DNA from: [Leptolyngbya] sp. PCC 7376
GTDB taxonomy: Bacteria > Cyanobacteriota > Cyanobacteriia > Cyanobacteriales > MRBY01
Assembly: GCF_000316605.1 (NCBI RefSeq)
Contig: NC_019683.1
Location: 3,208,036-3,272,035, forward strand
Length of the DNA: 64,000 nucleotides
Direction: 5' to 3'
The position numbers were made by a program, and so were the translations under genes. Positions 26,109 to 33,640 of this stretch are shown here, piece by piece (within the stretch, counting starts at the first letter, position 1; each line of letters opens with the position of its first letter). A model generated the notes under the pieces. It saw nothing but the letters and a program-made list of their open reading frames with translations. It was not told the origin of the DNA and made no database searches.

Positions 26109-26576
26109 TTGTTGAAGGGCAGTTTTAAACAAAATTTTGGGGCGATCGCCGTGGCATTAATTGCCATTTTTATGGGAGCCACCTTTTTATTGACTCGTCC
26201 TGTACAGGGGACCCAAACGCTGTCAACGGTGTCTGGGCTAATGAGTTTACAGACTGCTGCGGCTGGTGCGATGCCCTACAGTGAGGCGATCGCCAACCAG
26301 AAGCCCACTTTGATCGAGTTTTACGCAGATTGGTGTACAACTTGTCAGACAATGGCTCCGACCCTCGCTAAAGCAAATGAGCGTTTCGCATCGGATGTGA
26401 ATTTTGTAATGCTAAATATTGATGAACCCCAGTGGCAGTCAGAAATTGCGACATATAAAGTGAGTGGTGTACCCCATTTTGTTTTGCTTGAAGAAGATCA
26501 GACTCTCGTCGATAGCTTCATTGGAAAAATTCCGTTTCAAATCCTGTCCGATCGCCTGACCAGCCTCGTAGGCTGA
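26109..26576 (+). CDS. Membrane-tethered thioredoxin-like protein (TxlA/HCF164-like)
   Basis: 155 residues. An N-terminal membrane segment (about residues 10-27) precedes a thioredoxin domain with FYADWCTTCQTMAPTLAKA, a CTTC redox motif, and the cis-Pro loop SGVPHFVLL. The domain would face the lumen/periplasm. Its relatives TxlA and HCF164 keep apocytochrome thiols reduced for haem attachment; a CcdA partner is not in this window. The start is a TTG (26109, or 26112) because AAGGAG lies just upstream and no ATG precedes the membrane segment. Its place in the cluster completes a maturation set with the ResB-like and CcsA-like genes. Confidence 0.88.
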   Translation: MLKGSFKQNFGAIAVALIAIFMGATFLLTRPVQGTQTLSTVSGLMSLQTAAAGAMPYSEAIANQKPTLIEFYADWCTTCQTMAPTLAKANERFASDVNFVMLNIDEPQWQSEIATYKVSGVPHFVLLEEDQTLVDSFIGKIPFQILSDRLTSLVG

Positions 26577-26619
26577 GCACAGTTTTTTGTCAAAGATTGA
26601 TTATTACTGAGGAAAAAAG

Positions 26620-26856
26620 ATGAGACACGCTAGCGCAATGACGATCCTGAAATATTTTTTGCAGCTCTTAGAAGTTATGGGACAGATTTCAGAATTTCTA
26701 GAGTTGTTGAGTACTCCAATCGGCCTAGCAGGAATGGTTTGTCTCACAAGCTACGAAAGTTTGATTCTATTTGGTTGTGATACTGCAAACTCGATTGTGT
26801 TGGCGGCGGTGGTCACATTAACGTTTCACATTGCATCTAATCGCCCCAATTTTTAA
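26620..26856 (+). CDS. Small membrane protein of unknown function
   Basis: 78 residues, two hydrophobic stretches (about 35-55 and 58-72), preceded by an amphipathic N-terminal helix. A GAGGAAAAAAG ribosome site lies just upstream of the ATG, which is the main reason to believe it is translated. It follows the thioredoxin gene by 43 bases on the same strand. No family recognised, and composition alone does not prove it real. Confidence 0.5.
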   Translation: MRHASAMTILKYFLQLLEVMGQISEFLELLSTPIGLAGMVCLTSYESLILFGCDTANSIVLAAVVTLTFHIASNRPNF

Positions 26857-26912
26857 AATTAAAGACCTCCCTTAAAAAATAACTATCGTTTTGATGCGTT
26901 TCGCAGAAGCAT

Positions 26913-27833
26913 ATGAAAATTCAGCAACAGATTGGTTTGATGATGCTTGGTGGTCTGTTGGCGATCGCCCCAATGGGATGTTCATTACGGAGTACAGAGT
27001 CTCAGGAAGTACCCGAACTCCCCCAGATGCCGACCCAATCGATTGAGCCTTTGGCGGCCGCAGATGTTGTTTTTTTGGGAGAACTTCATGATAGTGAGCA
27101 GGATCATGAAGCCCAGCTAGAAATTATCAAAGCTCTTTATGAGCGGAACCCAAATTTAGCCATCGGTATGGAAATGTTCCAGCGCCCGTATCAGGAGGTG
27201 CTAAATCGCTATATTGCTGGCGAGATTAATGAAGCTGAATTTGTTGAGCAAAGTGAATATGAAAAGTTATGGGGCTTTCCGTGGGAGCTTTACGCCCCGA
27301 TTATGCGGTTCGCCCAGGAAAATAAAATTCCTGTCCTTGCACTGAACGCGCCAGGTGAAGTCGTTAGTCAAGTGGCTCGCGAAGGTTTAGAATCTCTCAG
27401 CGCGGAGGATATGATCTATATTCCACCAATTAGTGAGCTTGACCTCAGCAACACCAACTACCGCAATTTTGTGCAAGGTGCTTTCGGTGCCCATGGTCAG
27501 CATGGCAATTTTAATTTTGATAATTTCTTTGCAGCTCAGGTGATTTGGGATGAAACGATGGCCACGGCGATCGCCGAGTTCCGGACAGTCAATCCAGAAA
27601 CCCAGGTTGTCGTGCTCGCAGGACAAGGTCACGTGATTTATGGCTATGGCATCCCTGACCGCGTAGAACGTCGTTTAGGAGCTGAGCTAAAGACCCAAAC
27701 GGTTCTACTAAATCCAGTGCCAGAATTCACCGTCTATGGTCAGGCGATCGCCGATATGTTTTGGTGGAGCGTTGCCCCAGAACCGGAAACTGAAACTGAA
27801 GCAACCCCAACAGAGGATGAAGCGGCAAACTAA
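26913..27833 (+). CDS. ChaN-family lipoprotein
   Basis: 306 residues. Signal peptide with lipobox (IAPMGCSLR, Cys ~23). The ChaN/Tiki-like fold is marked by VVFLGELHDSEQDHEAQL, AIGMEMFQRPYQEVLNRYI and the late VVVLAGQGHVIYGYGIPDRV motif. ChaN of Campylobacter binds haem cofacially, and the family is linked with iron uptake; others in the superfamily are metalloproteases. Beside so many haem proteins a haem-handling role is plausible but unproven. The C-terminus is Glu/Thr-rich. Its stop overlaps by four bases with the stop of the convergent pentapeptide-repeat gene. Confidence 0.87.
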   Translation: MKIQQQIGLMMLGGLLAIAPMGCSLRSTESQEVPELPQMPTQSIEPLAAADVVFLGELHDSEQDHEAQLEIIKALYERNPNLAIGMEMFQRPYQEVLNRYIAGEINEAEFVEQSEYEKLWGFPWELYAPIMRFAQENKIPVLALNAPGEVVSQVAREGLESLSAEDMIYIPPISELDLSNTNYRNFVQGAFGAHGQHGNFNFDNFFAAQVIWDETMATAIAEFRTVNPETQVVVLAGQGHVIYGYGIPDRVERRLGAELKTQTVLLNPVPEFTVYGQAIADMFWWSVAPEPETETEATPTEDEAAN

Positions 27834-28753
27834 GCCACATTTAAAGCACCATTTTGCTTAAGAAAGTTTTTTTGTTCAGCCGTTAACCCTGTCACATCAC
27901 CAAAAATAGCCCCTTCTAAGCGGCAGTTGTCAAAACAAGACCCCTCTAAATTGGACTTAAAAAAAACAGCACTGCGTAAATCGGCACCACTAAAATCAAT
28001 ATCAGTCAGAGTGGCATATTCGAGGGAAGCACTAAACAGCGAGGCATTACGAAAGGTTGCCCCAGTAATAGTTGAACGCCAAAAATTCGCGAGTTCTAAT
28101 TGAGCATTATCAAAACAAGTGTCGGTGAAAGTCCCTTCATGGAAGACCGTATTAATACCATTAACTTGAGTGAGATTCGCTTTTGTGAAATTTGCTTCGG
28201 TAAAATCTCCCTGCTCTAAATCTGCGGAGATAAATGTGGCCTCAGTAAAGTTTGTGTTGTGACAATGGCTACGGCTGAGATTGCTTTTATTTAAATTGGC
28301 GCTGGTGAAATCAGCTTTTTGAGCTTGGATTTTAACAAGATTTGCTCGTTCAAATTGAGCTTGGCTCGCCTTCACTTCGCTAAAGTTACCGCGTTCGAAA
28401 TTCCCTCCTCGCCCCATACTTTGGGATAACGTTGCACCCTGTAGATTTACGCCAGCAGCCTTTACTTGCTGGAGGTTTGCTTCTGTAAAATCGGCTTGGG
28501 TAAAGATACTCCCTTCGAGGTGAGCTTCAGTGAGATTGCACTGCTTGAGCTGCGCCAAAATCAGGGTTGCCTTCGCAAAATTAGTGCCGACACAAGAGGC
28601 CTCTGTCAAGTTTGTACGGCGAAGATAGGCTCCTGTAAAATCGCCACAGTCGAGAGTTTTCCCGCTGAGATCAAGGGCGCTGAGTTCGCTATTGACGAGA
28701 GGTTCATCGGCTTGGATTTTTGCGAGTACTTCAGCAGCAGTCAATTGAGCCAT
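27830..28753 (-). CDS. Pentapeptide-repeat protein
   Basis: 307 residues. After ~25 residues nearly the whole chain is A(D/N)LXX repeats, e.g. ADFTEANLQQVKAAGVNLQG, forming a right-handed quadrilateral beta-helix of about 12 coils. The ends are a short helical cap MAQLTAAEVLAKIQADEP and a C-terminal VTGLTAEQKNFLKQNGAL. Cyanobacteria have many such proteins and most lack known roles. No signal peptide, so cytosolic. Overlaps the convergent ChaN gene by four bases. Confidence 0.93.
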   Translation of the reverse strand: MAQLTAAEVLAKIQADEPLVNSELSALDLSGKTLDCGDFTGAYLRRTNLTEASCVGTNFAKATLILAQLKQCNLTEAHLEGSIFTQADFTEANLQQVKAAGVNLQGATLSQSMGRGGNFERGNFSEVKASQAQFERANLVKIQAQKADFTSANLNKSNLSRSHCHNTNFTEATFISADLEQGDFTEANFTKANLTQVNGINTVFHEGTFTDTCFDNAQLELANFWRSTITGATFRNASLFSASLEYATLTDIDFSGADLRSAVFFKSNLEGSCFDNCRLEGAIFGDVTGLTAEQKNFLKQNGALNVA

Positions 28754-29061
28754 GGCAGATTTTTATCGCCTCAAAATGTGTAGAGATTTTGATTTTATGG
28801 TAACTGCGGCCAATGGATTTGTATCAGTTGGTAACACTTTTGTGAATTTACCTAAAGGGTTTTCTCAGGAAAACAACAAAATTGTTAATTTTGATACAAA
28901 AGGCTGATTATTCTCAGTTCTTCGTTGCCATTGATAGATGTTGTGGTTGGTTGCAGTGAGAGTTGAGCTTGGGTGATCGCCTGTTCTGTGTGACAGACAG
29001 ATTTAGCAAATTTTTTTAATTACGCCTGAAATTACGTGGGTTATTGCTGGGAGAAATTGTA
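28754..29061. other. 308-base intergenic spacer, divergent promoters
   Basis: Separates the leftward pentapeptide-repeat gene from the rightward gene at 29062. AT-rich with runs such as GTTAATTTTGATAC. No known RNA or repeat seen. A GGGAGA ribosome site near 29050 supports the ATG at 29062. Confidence 0.4.
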
Positions 29062-29553
29062 ATGGAATTATTTTTAGAGCGTCCTTATCGTGAGGTGGCG
29101 ATCGCCGACTTTGGGGACATTATCCTGAGCATCCCGACGGACAAATCCATTCAACCCCAGTCGAGTAATCCTTTTGAACGCCTCTATCCCCAGCGTATTT
29201 ATAGCCGCAAAGGATGGTTTTTCTACCGCGAAAAATGGCTTGGATTATTGCATGATCTGAACTTCACAGTGACTGAAAAGGAAGAAAACCCAGCTTTATT
29301 CTGCGGTATTCCCCAGCTCACCCCAGACAATACGGTGTCTTTTGAAGTGAATAGTTGGCGCACCCTTCCCGAGGCGATCGCCATGCAGGCCACCCTAACC
29401 TATCAATTTGAGGACGAGCAAAATAGCTATTACAGCCTATTCCGCAACCTCAAACCCCAATTTGTGCGCGTATATCCCTTTAAGTCTGTGCATGCCTTCT
29501 CCAAGCAAATTCGTTGGCTCCTCGAAGAAAAACGCCAATTTAACCACCGCTAA
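29062..29553 (+). CDS. Conserved cyanobacterial protein of unknown function
   Basis: 163 residues from the ATG at 29062, preferred over a TTG at 29044 because GGGAGA lies a few bases before it. The sequence has many aromatic residues (RIYSRKGWFFYREKWLGLL) and a mixed alpha/beta pattern, no signal peptide and no membrane segment. I do not recognise the family. It ends 14 bases inside the convergent SUI1 gene. Confidence 0.7.
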   Translation: MELFLERPYREVAIADFGDIILSIPTDKSIQPQSSNPFERLYPQRIYSRKGWFFYREKWLGLLHDLNFTVTEKEENPALFCGIPQLTPDNTVSFEVNSWRTLPEAIAMQATLTYQFEDEQNSYYSLFRNLKPQFVRVYPFKSVHAFSKQIRWLLEEKRQFNHR

Positions 29554-29863
29554 TCTTGGCTTTATAGCCCTGCTGCGTCAGCAACTCTAATAATTGCTTT
29601 CGGCGATCGCCCTGAATTTCAATCACACCATCCTTTAATGTGCCACCAGCTCCGCACTTATTTTTAAGCTGCTTCGTGAGCTTCGTGAGCGTTGCAGGAG
29701 CATGCTGAAACCCAGTGATTACTGTCACCGTTTTTCCCTTACGACCAGAGCGAGTCGATTGAATCCGAATATTTTGTTGATTTGGCGGCAGATCAACAAT
29801 TTCTGGCGTCTCCGTTTCCGGTGCAGACCCAAACTCCTGATAAACAATTTTTTTGCGTGCCAT
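29540..29863 (-). CDS. SUI1/YciH-family translation initiation factor
   Basis: 107 residues. The second half is a SUI1 domain with KGKTVTVITGFQHAPATL and LTKQLKNKCGAGGTLKDGVI, ending QGDRRKQLLELLTQQGYKAK. It is the bacterial relative of eukaryotic eIF1. YciH affects start-site fidelity in E. coli, and the role in cyanobacteria is little studied. The N-terminal ~45 residues are a polar linker. Tail-to-tail overlap of 14 bases with the gene at 29062. Confidence 0.93.
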   Translation of the reverse strand: MARKKIVYQEFGSAPETETPEIVDLPPNQQNIRIQSTRSGRKGKTVTVITGFQHAPATLTKLTKQLKNKCGAGGTLKDGVIEIQGDRRKQLLELLTQQGYKAKISGG

Positions 29864-29999
29864 GGCTCCAGAGTCGTAACGTTTTACCCTAAAAATTTAA
29901 CCTAGTTGCAACAGATATTGAAGTTTGTCACATAAGTCGTTTCGTCTGAGAAATTCAATGTCAAAATGACGTATGAATTAACCGATGCTGGGTGAACAC

Positions 30000-30950
30000 A
30001 TGACAGATACCAACCCCACATACAAAGACACAAGTACCGACCTCCGCTCTGAATTTGACCGTGGACGCATGATTCAAAAATCCATTCCAACCATGGCGAG
30101 AAATGAAATTTGCCAGTTTTTACTCTTTAAACTACAACAACATTTCTCGATGCAAGAGGATGTAGATTTAGTCACCTTATTTAATGTCGGTGTGCGTACT
30201 GGATTTAAAACCTCCCGTGTGCCAACTCTGTTAGTCTGTTCCCCAGAATTATTGCAAGTTCTACGCCGCCGCTCTGGCCCTGCGGTTTTAAACTTTGGCG
30301 AAATCCCAATATTAGCGATCGAAGTCCAAGAGAATCGCGCTGACTACCTGCTCAAGAAAGCAGAATATGCACTTCTCGAAATTCCTGAAGTTTGGATGAT
30401 TGATCCAGAGAAGGAACGCATTCAAGTTTGGACAAATCCAACAAATGAAAACGGCTATCAACATCAAGATTATTCAGGTGATGACCAGCTTGTTTCCACT
30501 CAACTGTCTGATATAGAGCTGACAGTAGCCGAAATCCTTAACCCCCAATCCTATACAGAGCTGATGCAGGAAGAAGTTGATGCCAACTTCGAACTACAGG
30601 ATGGCTTCAGCATGGAGTGGCAACAAATGGCCTTAGCTCGTTCAGAGTATGAAGAGTTACAGGAACAATATCGCGAGTTAGAAGCTCTCGTTCACAACGA
30701 ATTGCAAGAAAAAGCTGTGTTGTTGGAATTGCTTGAGGAAAAAGGTATTGATCTTAAAGCTGAGCTAACTCCCGGTGAATTCGCCATGCTCCAAGATGAT
30801 TTGGAAGCGCGCAAACTTAAGCAGGAAAATGAGGAGTTGGAGAAGGCAGAAGAGGGAGATACTACGTTAGGCGAGATCATGGATGATGATTCCTTTGATA
30901 ACTTGCTCACGGATGAAGGCAATGAGTTGATTGAGCTGCAATCGCTCTAA
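30000..30950 (+). CDS. Uma2-family (DUF820) restriction-endonuclease-like protein
   Basis: 316 residues from the ATG at 30000, which has GGGTGAA upstream; an ATG at 29985 would add five residues. The Uma2 core spans about 30-185, with the PD-(D/E)XK-like segment ILAIEVQENRADYLLKKAEY and the following IPEVWMIDPEKERIQVW. The E-V-Q core (not E-V-x-S) differs from many members. The C-terminal ~120 residues are acidic and helical (coiled coil), an extension common in cyanobacterial copies. Cellular role unknown. A decayed copy of the same gene lies directly downstream. Confidence 0.85.
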   Translation: MTDTNPTYKDTSTDLRSEFDRGRMIQKSIPTMARNEICQFLLFKLQQHFSMQEDVDLVTLFNVGVRTGFKTSRVPTLLVCSPELLQVLRRRSGPAVLNFGEIPILAIEVQENRADYLLKKAEYALLEIPEVWMIDPEKERIQVWTNPTNENGYQHQDYSGDDQLVSTQLSDIELTVAEILNPQSYTELMQEEVDANFELQDGFSMEWQQMALARSEYEELQEQYRELEALVHNELQEKAVLLELLEEKGIDLKAELTPGEFAMLQDDLEARKLKQENEELEKAEEGDTTLGEIMDDDSFDNLLTDEGNELIELQSL

Positions 30951-30987
30951 TTCATTACGTCGTTCTCTTTAGTTGACAAGCCGCAAT

Positions 30988-31206
30988 GGGGATATTGAAG
31001 TTTGTCAACTAGGCTGTTTTGTTTAGGGAATTCAGATCTGGTGGTTTGTCCTCGAAAGCTTTGGCAAGTGGTGGGCGATCGCCCCAGTGCTGCGATGTTG
31101 AATTTTGGGGACATGCCAACTTTAGCCATTGGGGTGTAAAAAAATCAGATTGATTCTCTTCTGCAAAAAGCAGAATATGCCCTTATCGAATTAAGCAGAG
31201 CTTAGT
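30988..31206 (+). pseudogene. Decayed partial duplicate of the upstream Uma2 gene
   Basis: The block starts with GATATTGAAGTTTGTCA, shared with 29917-29933 upstream of the intact gene. Similarity in the leader continues to about 31030, then jumps to sequence corresponding to residues ~78-135 of the intact protein. Broken frames encode LVVCPRKLWQVV, AMLNFGDMPTLAIGV, then LLQKAEYALIEL; the matching blocks in the intact protein are LLVCSPELLQVL, AVLNFGEIPILAIEV and LLKKAEYALLEI. A stop codon and a frame change interrupt it. So a tandem duplication (leader plus gene) was followed by internal deletion. Confidence 0.8.
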
Positions 31207-31264
31207 AGCACTAAAAAAATCTAGGCGATCGCTCGGCATCATTCACATTAGGAATCATTTGAAT

Positions 31265-31678
31265 ATGCACCACATTTCGATTCGTACTGCGGATATTCAT
31301 CGGGCGATCGCCTTTTATGGGTTATTGGGTTTTACAACAGAGGTGCAATTTACAACGGGTTATAGCCTCGCCTGTTGGTTGCAAGGAGAACTTGGACGTA
31401 TTGAACTGATTCAAATTCCAGAACCGAAGCCAGCTCCTGATGCATTTGGAGATGAGCATTATGTCGGCTACTATCACATTTCCTTTGACCTAACGGAGCT
31501 TACAGAAAGCTTGCCGGATTGGCTCGCTAAGCTCCAAACGCAATCCACTGAGTCGATTAAAGTTTTGCTCAAGCCTCAACAACAAATGATCGGCGATCGC
31601 ATTTATGAGGTAATGTTTCTCGCAGATCCAGATGGACTGCCCCTCGAATTTATCAGGTTACAAGGGGAAAATTCTTAA
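31265..31678 (+). CDS. VOC-superfamily (glyoxalase/dioxygenase-like) protein
   Basis: 137 residues from the ATG at 31265; a TTG six bases earlier is also open. The VOC fold is shown by MHHISIRTADIHRAIAFYGL at the start, a central GYYHISFDLTEL and the closing EVMFLADPDGLPLEFIRL, with His and Glu at the positions that bind metal in the family. Substrate unknown; typical relatives are glyoxalase I, fosfomycin-resistance enzymes and extradiol dioxygenases. Single gene, no obvious partner. Confidence 0.88.
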   Translation: MHHISIRTADIHRAIAFYGLLGFTTEVQFTTGYSLACWLQGELGRIELIQIPEPKPAPDAFGDEHYVGYYHISFDLTELTESLPDWLAKLQTQSTESIKVLLKPQQQMIGDRIYEVMFLADPDGLPLEFIRLQGENS

Positions 31679-31730
31679 GCTTTGCTAGACTAAATAGCCC
31701 GTTGATATTCGCCACAGACTTTGCAAGTTT

Positions 31731-32333
31731 ATGCCTGACGAACAGCTCAATTTATTTTCCGTTGCCGAGACAAAAAATCCCTACAAAGTGGAACGGCGAC
31801 CGACCCTCGAAATGAGTCCGTCAACGCTGGTGGCATGGAAAAATCGGATTGCTAAATTTCAGAGTCAAGCTCGCAAAAATGTAGGCTCAGGTCAAACAAG
31901 TTTACTGTTTGAGCTGGACACAAAACCAGCTCATTGGAATGCAGACAAATTAGACCCATTTGAACTGCCACGCAAGCCTTGGGATTTTTACCGCGATCAC
32001 CCTGACCCATTGACGGAGGGAGAGGCCAATATTTATTTTGTGCTAGATCATTCGGTACCGTTATTGCTTTATGTGGGCGAGACAAAATTATCGATTAAGC
32101 AGCGCTGGAAAGGGGTTCACGATTGTAAAGATTATATTGATGCTTATGTCAGTCTGCATCGCAAATATAAGCTCGATTTTGCGGTAAATATGGCGTTTAA
32201 TGTATCAGCACCGAGCGACCGAACTCAGAGACTTGCCCTCGAACGGGATTTGATTTTGCGGTGGCGATCTCCCTTTAACAAAGAATGTTGGCGACATTGG
32301 GGACAACCGTTTCGCAGTTATTCGAAACCTTAG
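31731..32333 (+). CDS. GIY-YIG-like nuclease domain protein
   Basis: 200 residues. The C-terminal half has a degenerate GIY-YIG motif (NIYFVLDHSVPLLLYVGETK) followed by SIKQRWKGVHDCKDYI and a distal Glu in RLALERDLILRWRSPFNKE. This arrangement occurs in many cyanobacterial proteins annotated GIY-YIG nuclease. The N-terminal ~95 residues are polar and of unknown fold. No signal peptide. It precedes the DUF92 gene by 33 bases on the same strand. Confidence 0.82.
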   Translation: MPDEQLNLFSVAETKNPYKVERRPTLEMSPSTLVAWKNRIAKFQSQARKNVGSGQTSLLFELDTKPAHWNADKLDPFELPRKPWDFYRDHPDPLTEGEANIYFVLDHSVPLLLYVGETKLSIKQRWKGVHDCKDYIDAYVSLHRKYKLDFAVNMAFNVSAPSDRTQRLALERDLILRWRSPFNKECWRHWGQPFRSYSKP

Positions 32334-32366
32334 ATAATGAAGGAAATTTCTTAGCGGACATTCCCC

Positions 32367-33119
32367 ATGACTTTGCTCGAAAATCCTTGGTTTGTGGCGA
32401 TCACCCTGAATACAATCTTGGTGGCGGGAGCCTTGATTGCACCGAAAAAACTCCTCACACCCATGGGCTATCTCCACGCTTGGCTACTCGGGGTATTAGT
32501 GTGGGGTTGTCTCAATTGGCAAGGTTATGTCGTAGTGATGTTCTACTTTTTAGTGGGTGTTGGCGTCACAAAAATTGGCAAAGATATTAAAGAAGCCGCA
32601 GGTATTGCCGAAGGTCGCGGTGGTTTGCGAGGCCCCGAAAATGTTTGGGGTTCAGCTTTGATCGGCACAATTTGCGCCCTCGCTTCATTATTTGTTCCTG
32701 AGTTTTGGCAAGGTTTATTTTTCCTCGGCTATGTCGCCAGTTTTAGTACCAAGCTTTCCGACACAGCTGCCAGCGAAGTGGGTAAAGCCTACGGCAAACG
32801 CACGTTCCTAATCACAACTTTTCGACCCGTCCCTCCCGGCACAGAGGGGGCAGTAAGCCTAGAAGGAACCCTAGCTGGTATTGTTGCTTCTCTGGCGATC
32901 GCTGTCGTGGGTTATGGTGTCGGCATGATCGATATTTTAGGGATCCTCTGGTGCGCGATCGCCGCCTTTATTGCCACTAACCTTGAGAGCGTCATTGGCG
33001 CGACAATTCAAGAAAAATTCGGCCTACTCACCAACGAAGTTGTCAATATCATCAATACCTTGATCGGGGCGATCGTCGCAATCTTTCTAGCTTGGTTATA
33101 CTGGACGGCAACTTTATAA
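32367..33119 (+). CDS. DUF92/TIGR00297 membrane protein, VTE6-like phytyl-phosphate kinase
   Basis: 250 residues, about six membrane segments. Family signatures include SFSTKLSDTAASEVGKAYGK and the RPVPPGTEGAVSLEGTLAGI loop, both near the presumed nucleotide site. The plant member VTE6 converts phytyl phosphate to phytyl diphosphate for tocopherol and phylloquinone synthesis, and the cyanobacterial homologue is the likely ancestor. Here that role would salvage phytol from chlorophyll breakdown. Tight spacing to the genes on either side (33 and 18 bases) suggests a small operon. Confidence 0.9.
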   Translation: MTLLENPWFVAITLNTILVAGALIAPKKLLTPMGYLHAWLLGVLVWGCLNWQGYVVVMFYFLVGVGVTKIGKDIKEAAGIAEGRGGLRGPENVWGSALIGTICALASLFVPEFWQGLFFLGYVASFSTKLSDTAASEVGKAYGKRTFLITTFRPVPPGTEGAVSLEGTLAGIVASLAIAVVGYGVGMIDILGILWCAIAAFIATNLESVIGATIQEKFGLLTNEVVNIINTLIGAIVAIFLAWLYWTATL

Positions 33120-33137
33120 ATTCGCACTTCGATATTC

Positions 33138-33509
33138 ATGACTGTCAATACACCAGAAAAGCAGAGTATCACTGCGACAGATCCAAAAAAAAAGAAATTT
33201 TTATCTATTGGTACTAGCGCGCATGGCACAGTAGCTATCGGGATTTCCGCCCATGGTGTCGTGGCAATTGGTGTCGCGACCCACGGCATCGTTTCCATCG
33301 GTGTTGTCGCAATGGGTGTCATTTCCTTCGGATTAGTCTCAATGGGAGCCCTGAGTCTCGGTGCTGTATCAATGGGTTTATATTCCGTTGGCAAGCAAAA
33401 TATGGGACTCTTTCAACCCCACAATCATCAAATGGAAATGATTGAAGAAAGCAGCAAAACACCTAAACCAACCGACCATTCAGATATGCATGAAGGTCAT
33501 TCTCATTAA
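33138..33509 (+). CDS. Decapeptide-repeat small protein with His-rich tail
   Basis: 123 residues. Residues ~28-90 are six tandem ten-residue units of the form (S/A/V)(A/T/V)(H/M)G(x)(V/I)(A/S)(I/F/L)G(x), e.g. SAHGVVAIGV, ATHGIVSIGV, VAMGVISFGL. With Gly at every fourth to sixth place they may form a beta-solenoid or a glycine-zipper membrane stack. The tail holds seven His plus Met (HNHQMEMIEE ... HSDMHEGHSH), which could bind metal. No family recognised beyond general Gly-rich repeat proteins of cyanobacteria. It is 18 bases after the VTE6-like gene, and a strong terminator follows. Confidence 0.8.
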   Translation: MTVNTPEKQSITATDPKKKKFLSIGTSAHGTVAIGISAHGVVAIGVATHGIVSIGVVAMGVISFGLVSMGALSLGAVSMGLYSVGKQNMGLFQPHNHQMEMIEESSKTPKPTDHSDMHEGHSH

Positions 33510-33555
33510 TCGCATCTGGCTAATTTGGATGGCGATCGCCCCTCTTATGACAAAA

Positions 33556-33598
33556 ATAAAAAATCGGTAAGGCTCTCTTGGCAATACCGATTTTTTTT
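33556..33598. terminator. Bidirectional terminator between the decapeptide-repeat gene and nirA
   Basis: AAAAAATCGGTA, loop, TACCGATTTTTTTT: hairpin flanked by A and T tracts, located between convergent genes. Confidence 0.9.
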
Positions 33599-33640
33599 GA
33601 TTTGAATTGAATCTTCAGAAAAGAGCTATAGAAGCTGTCA

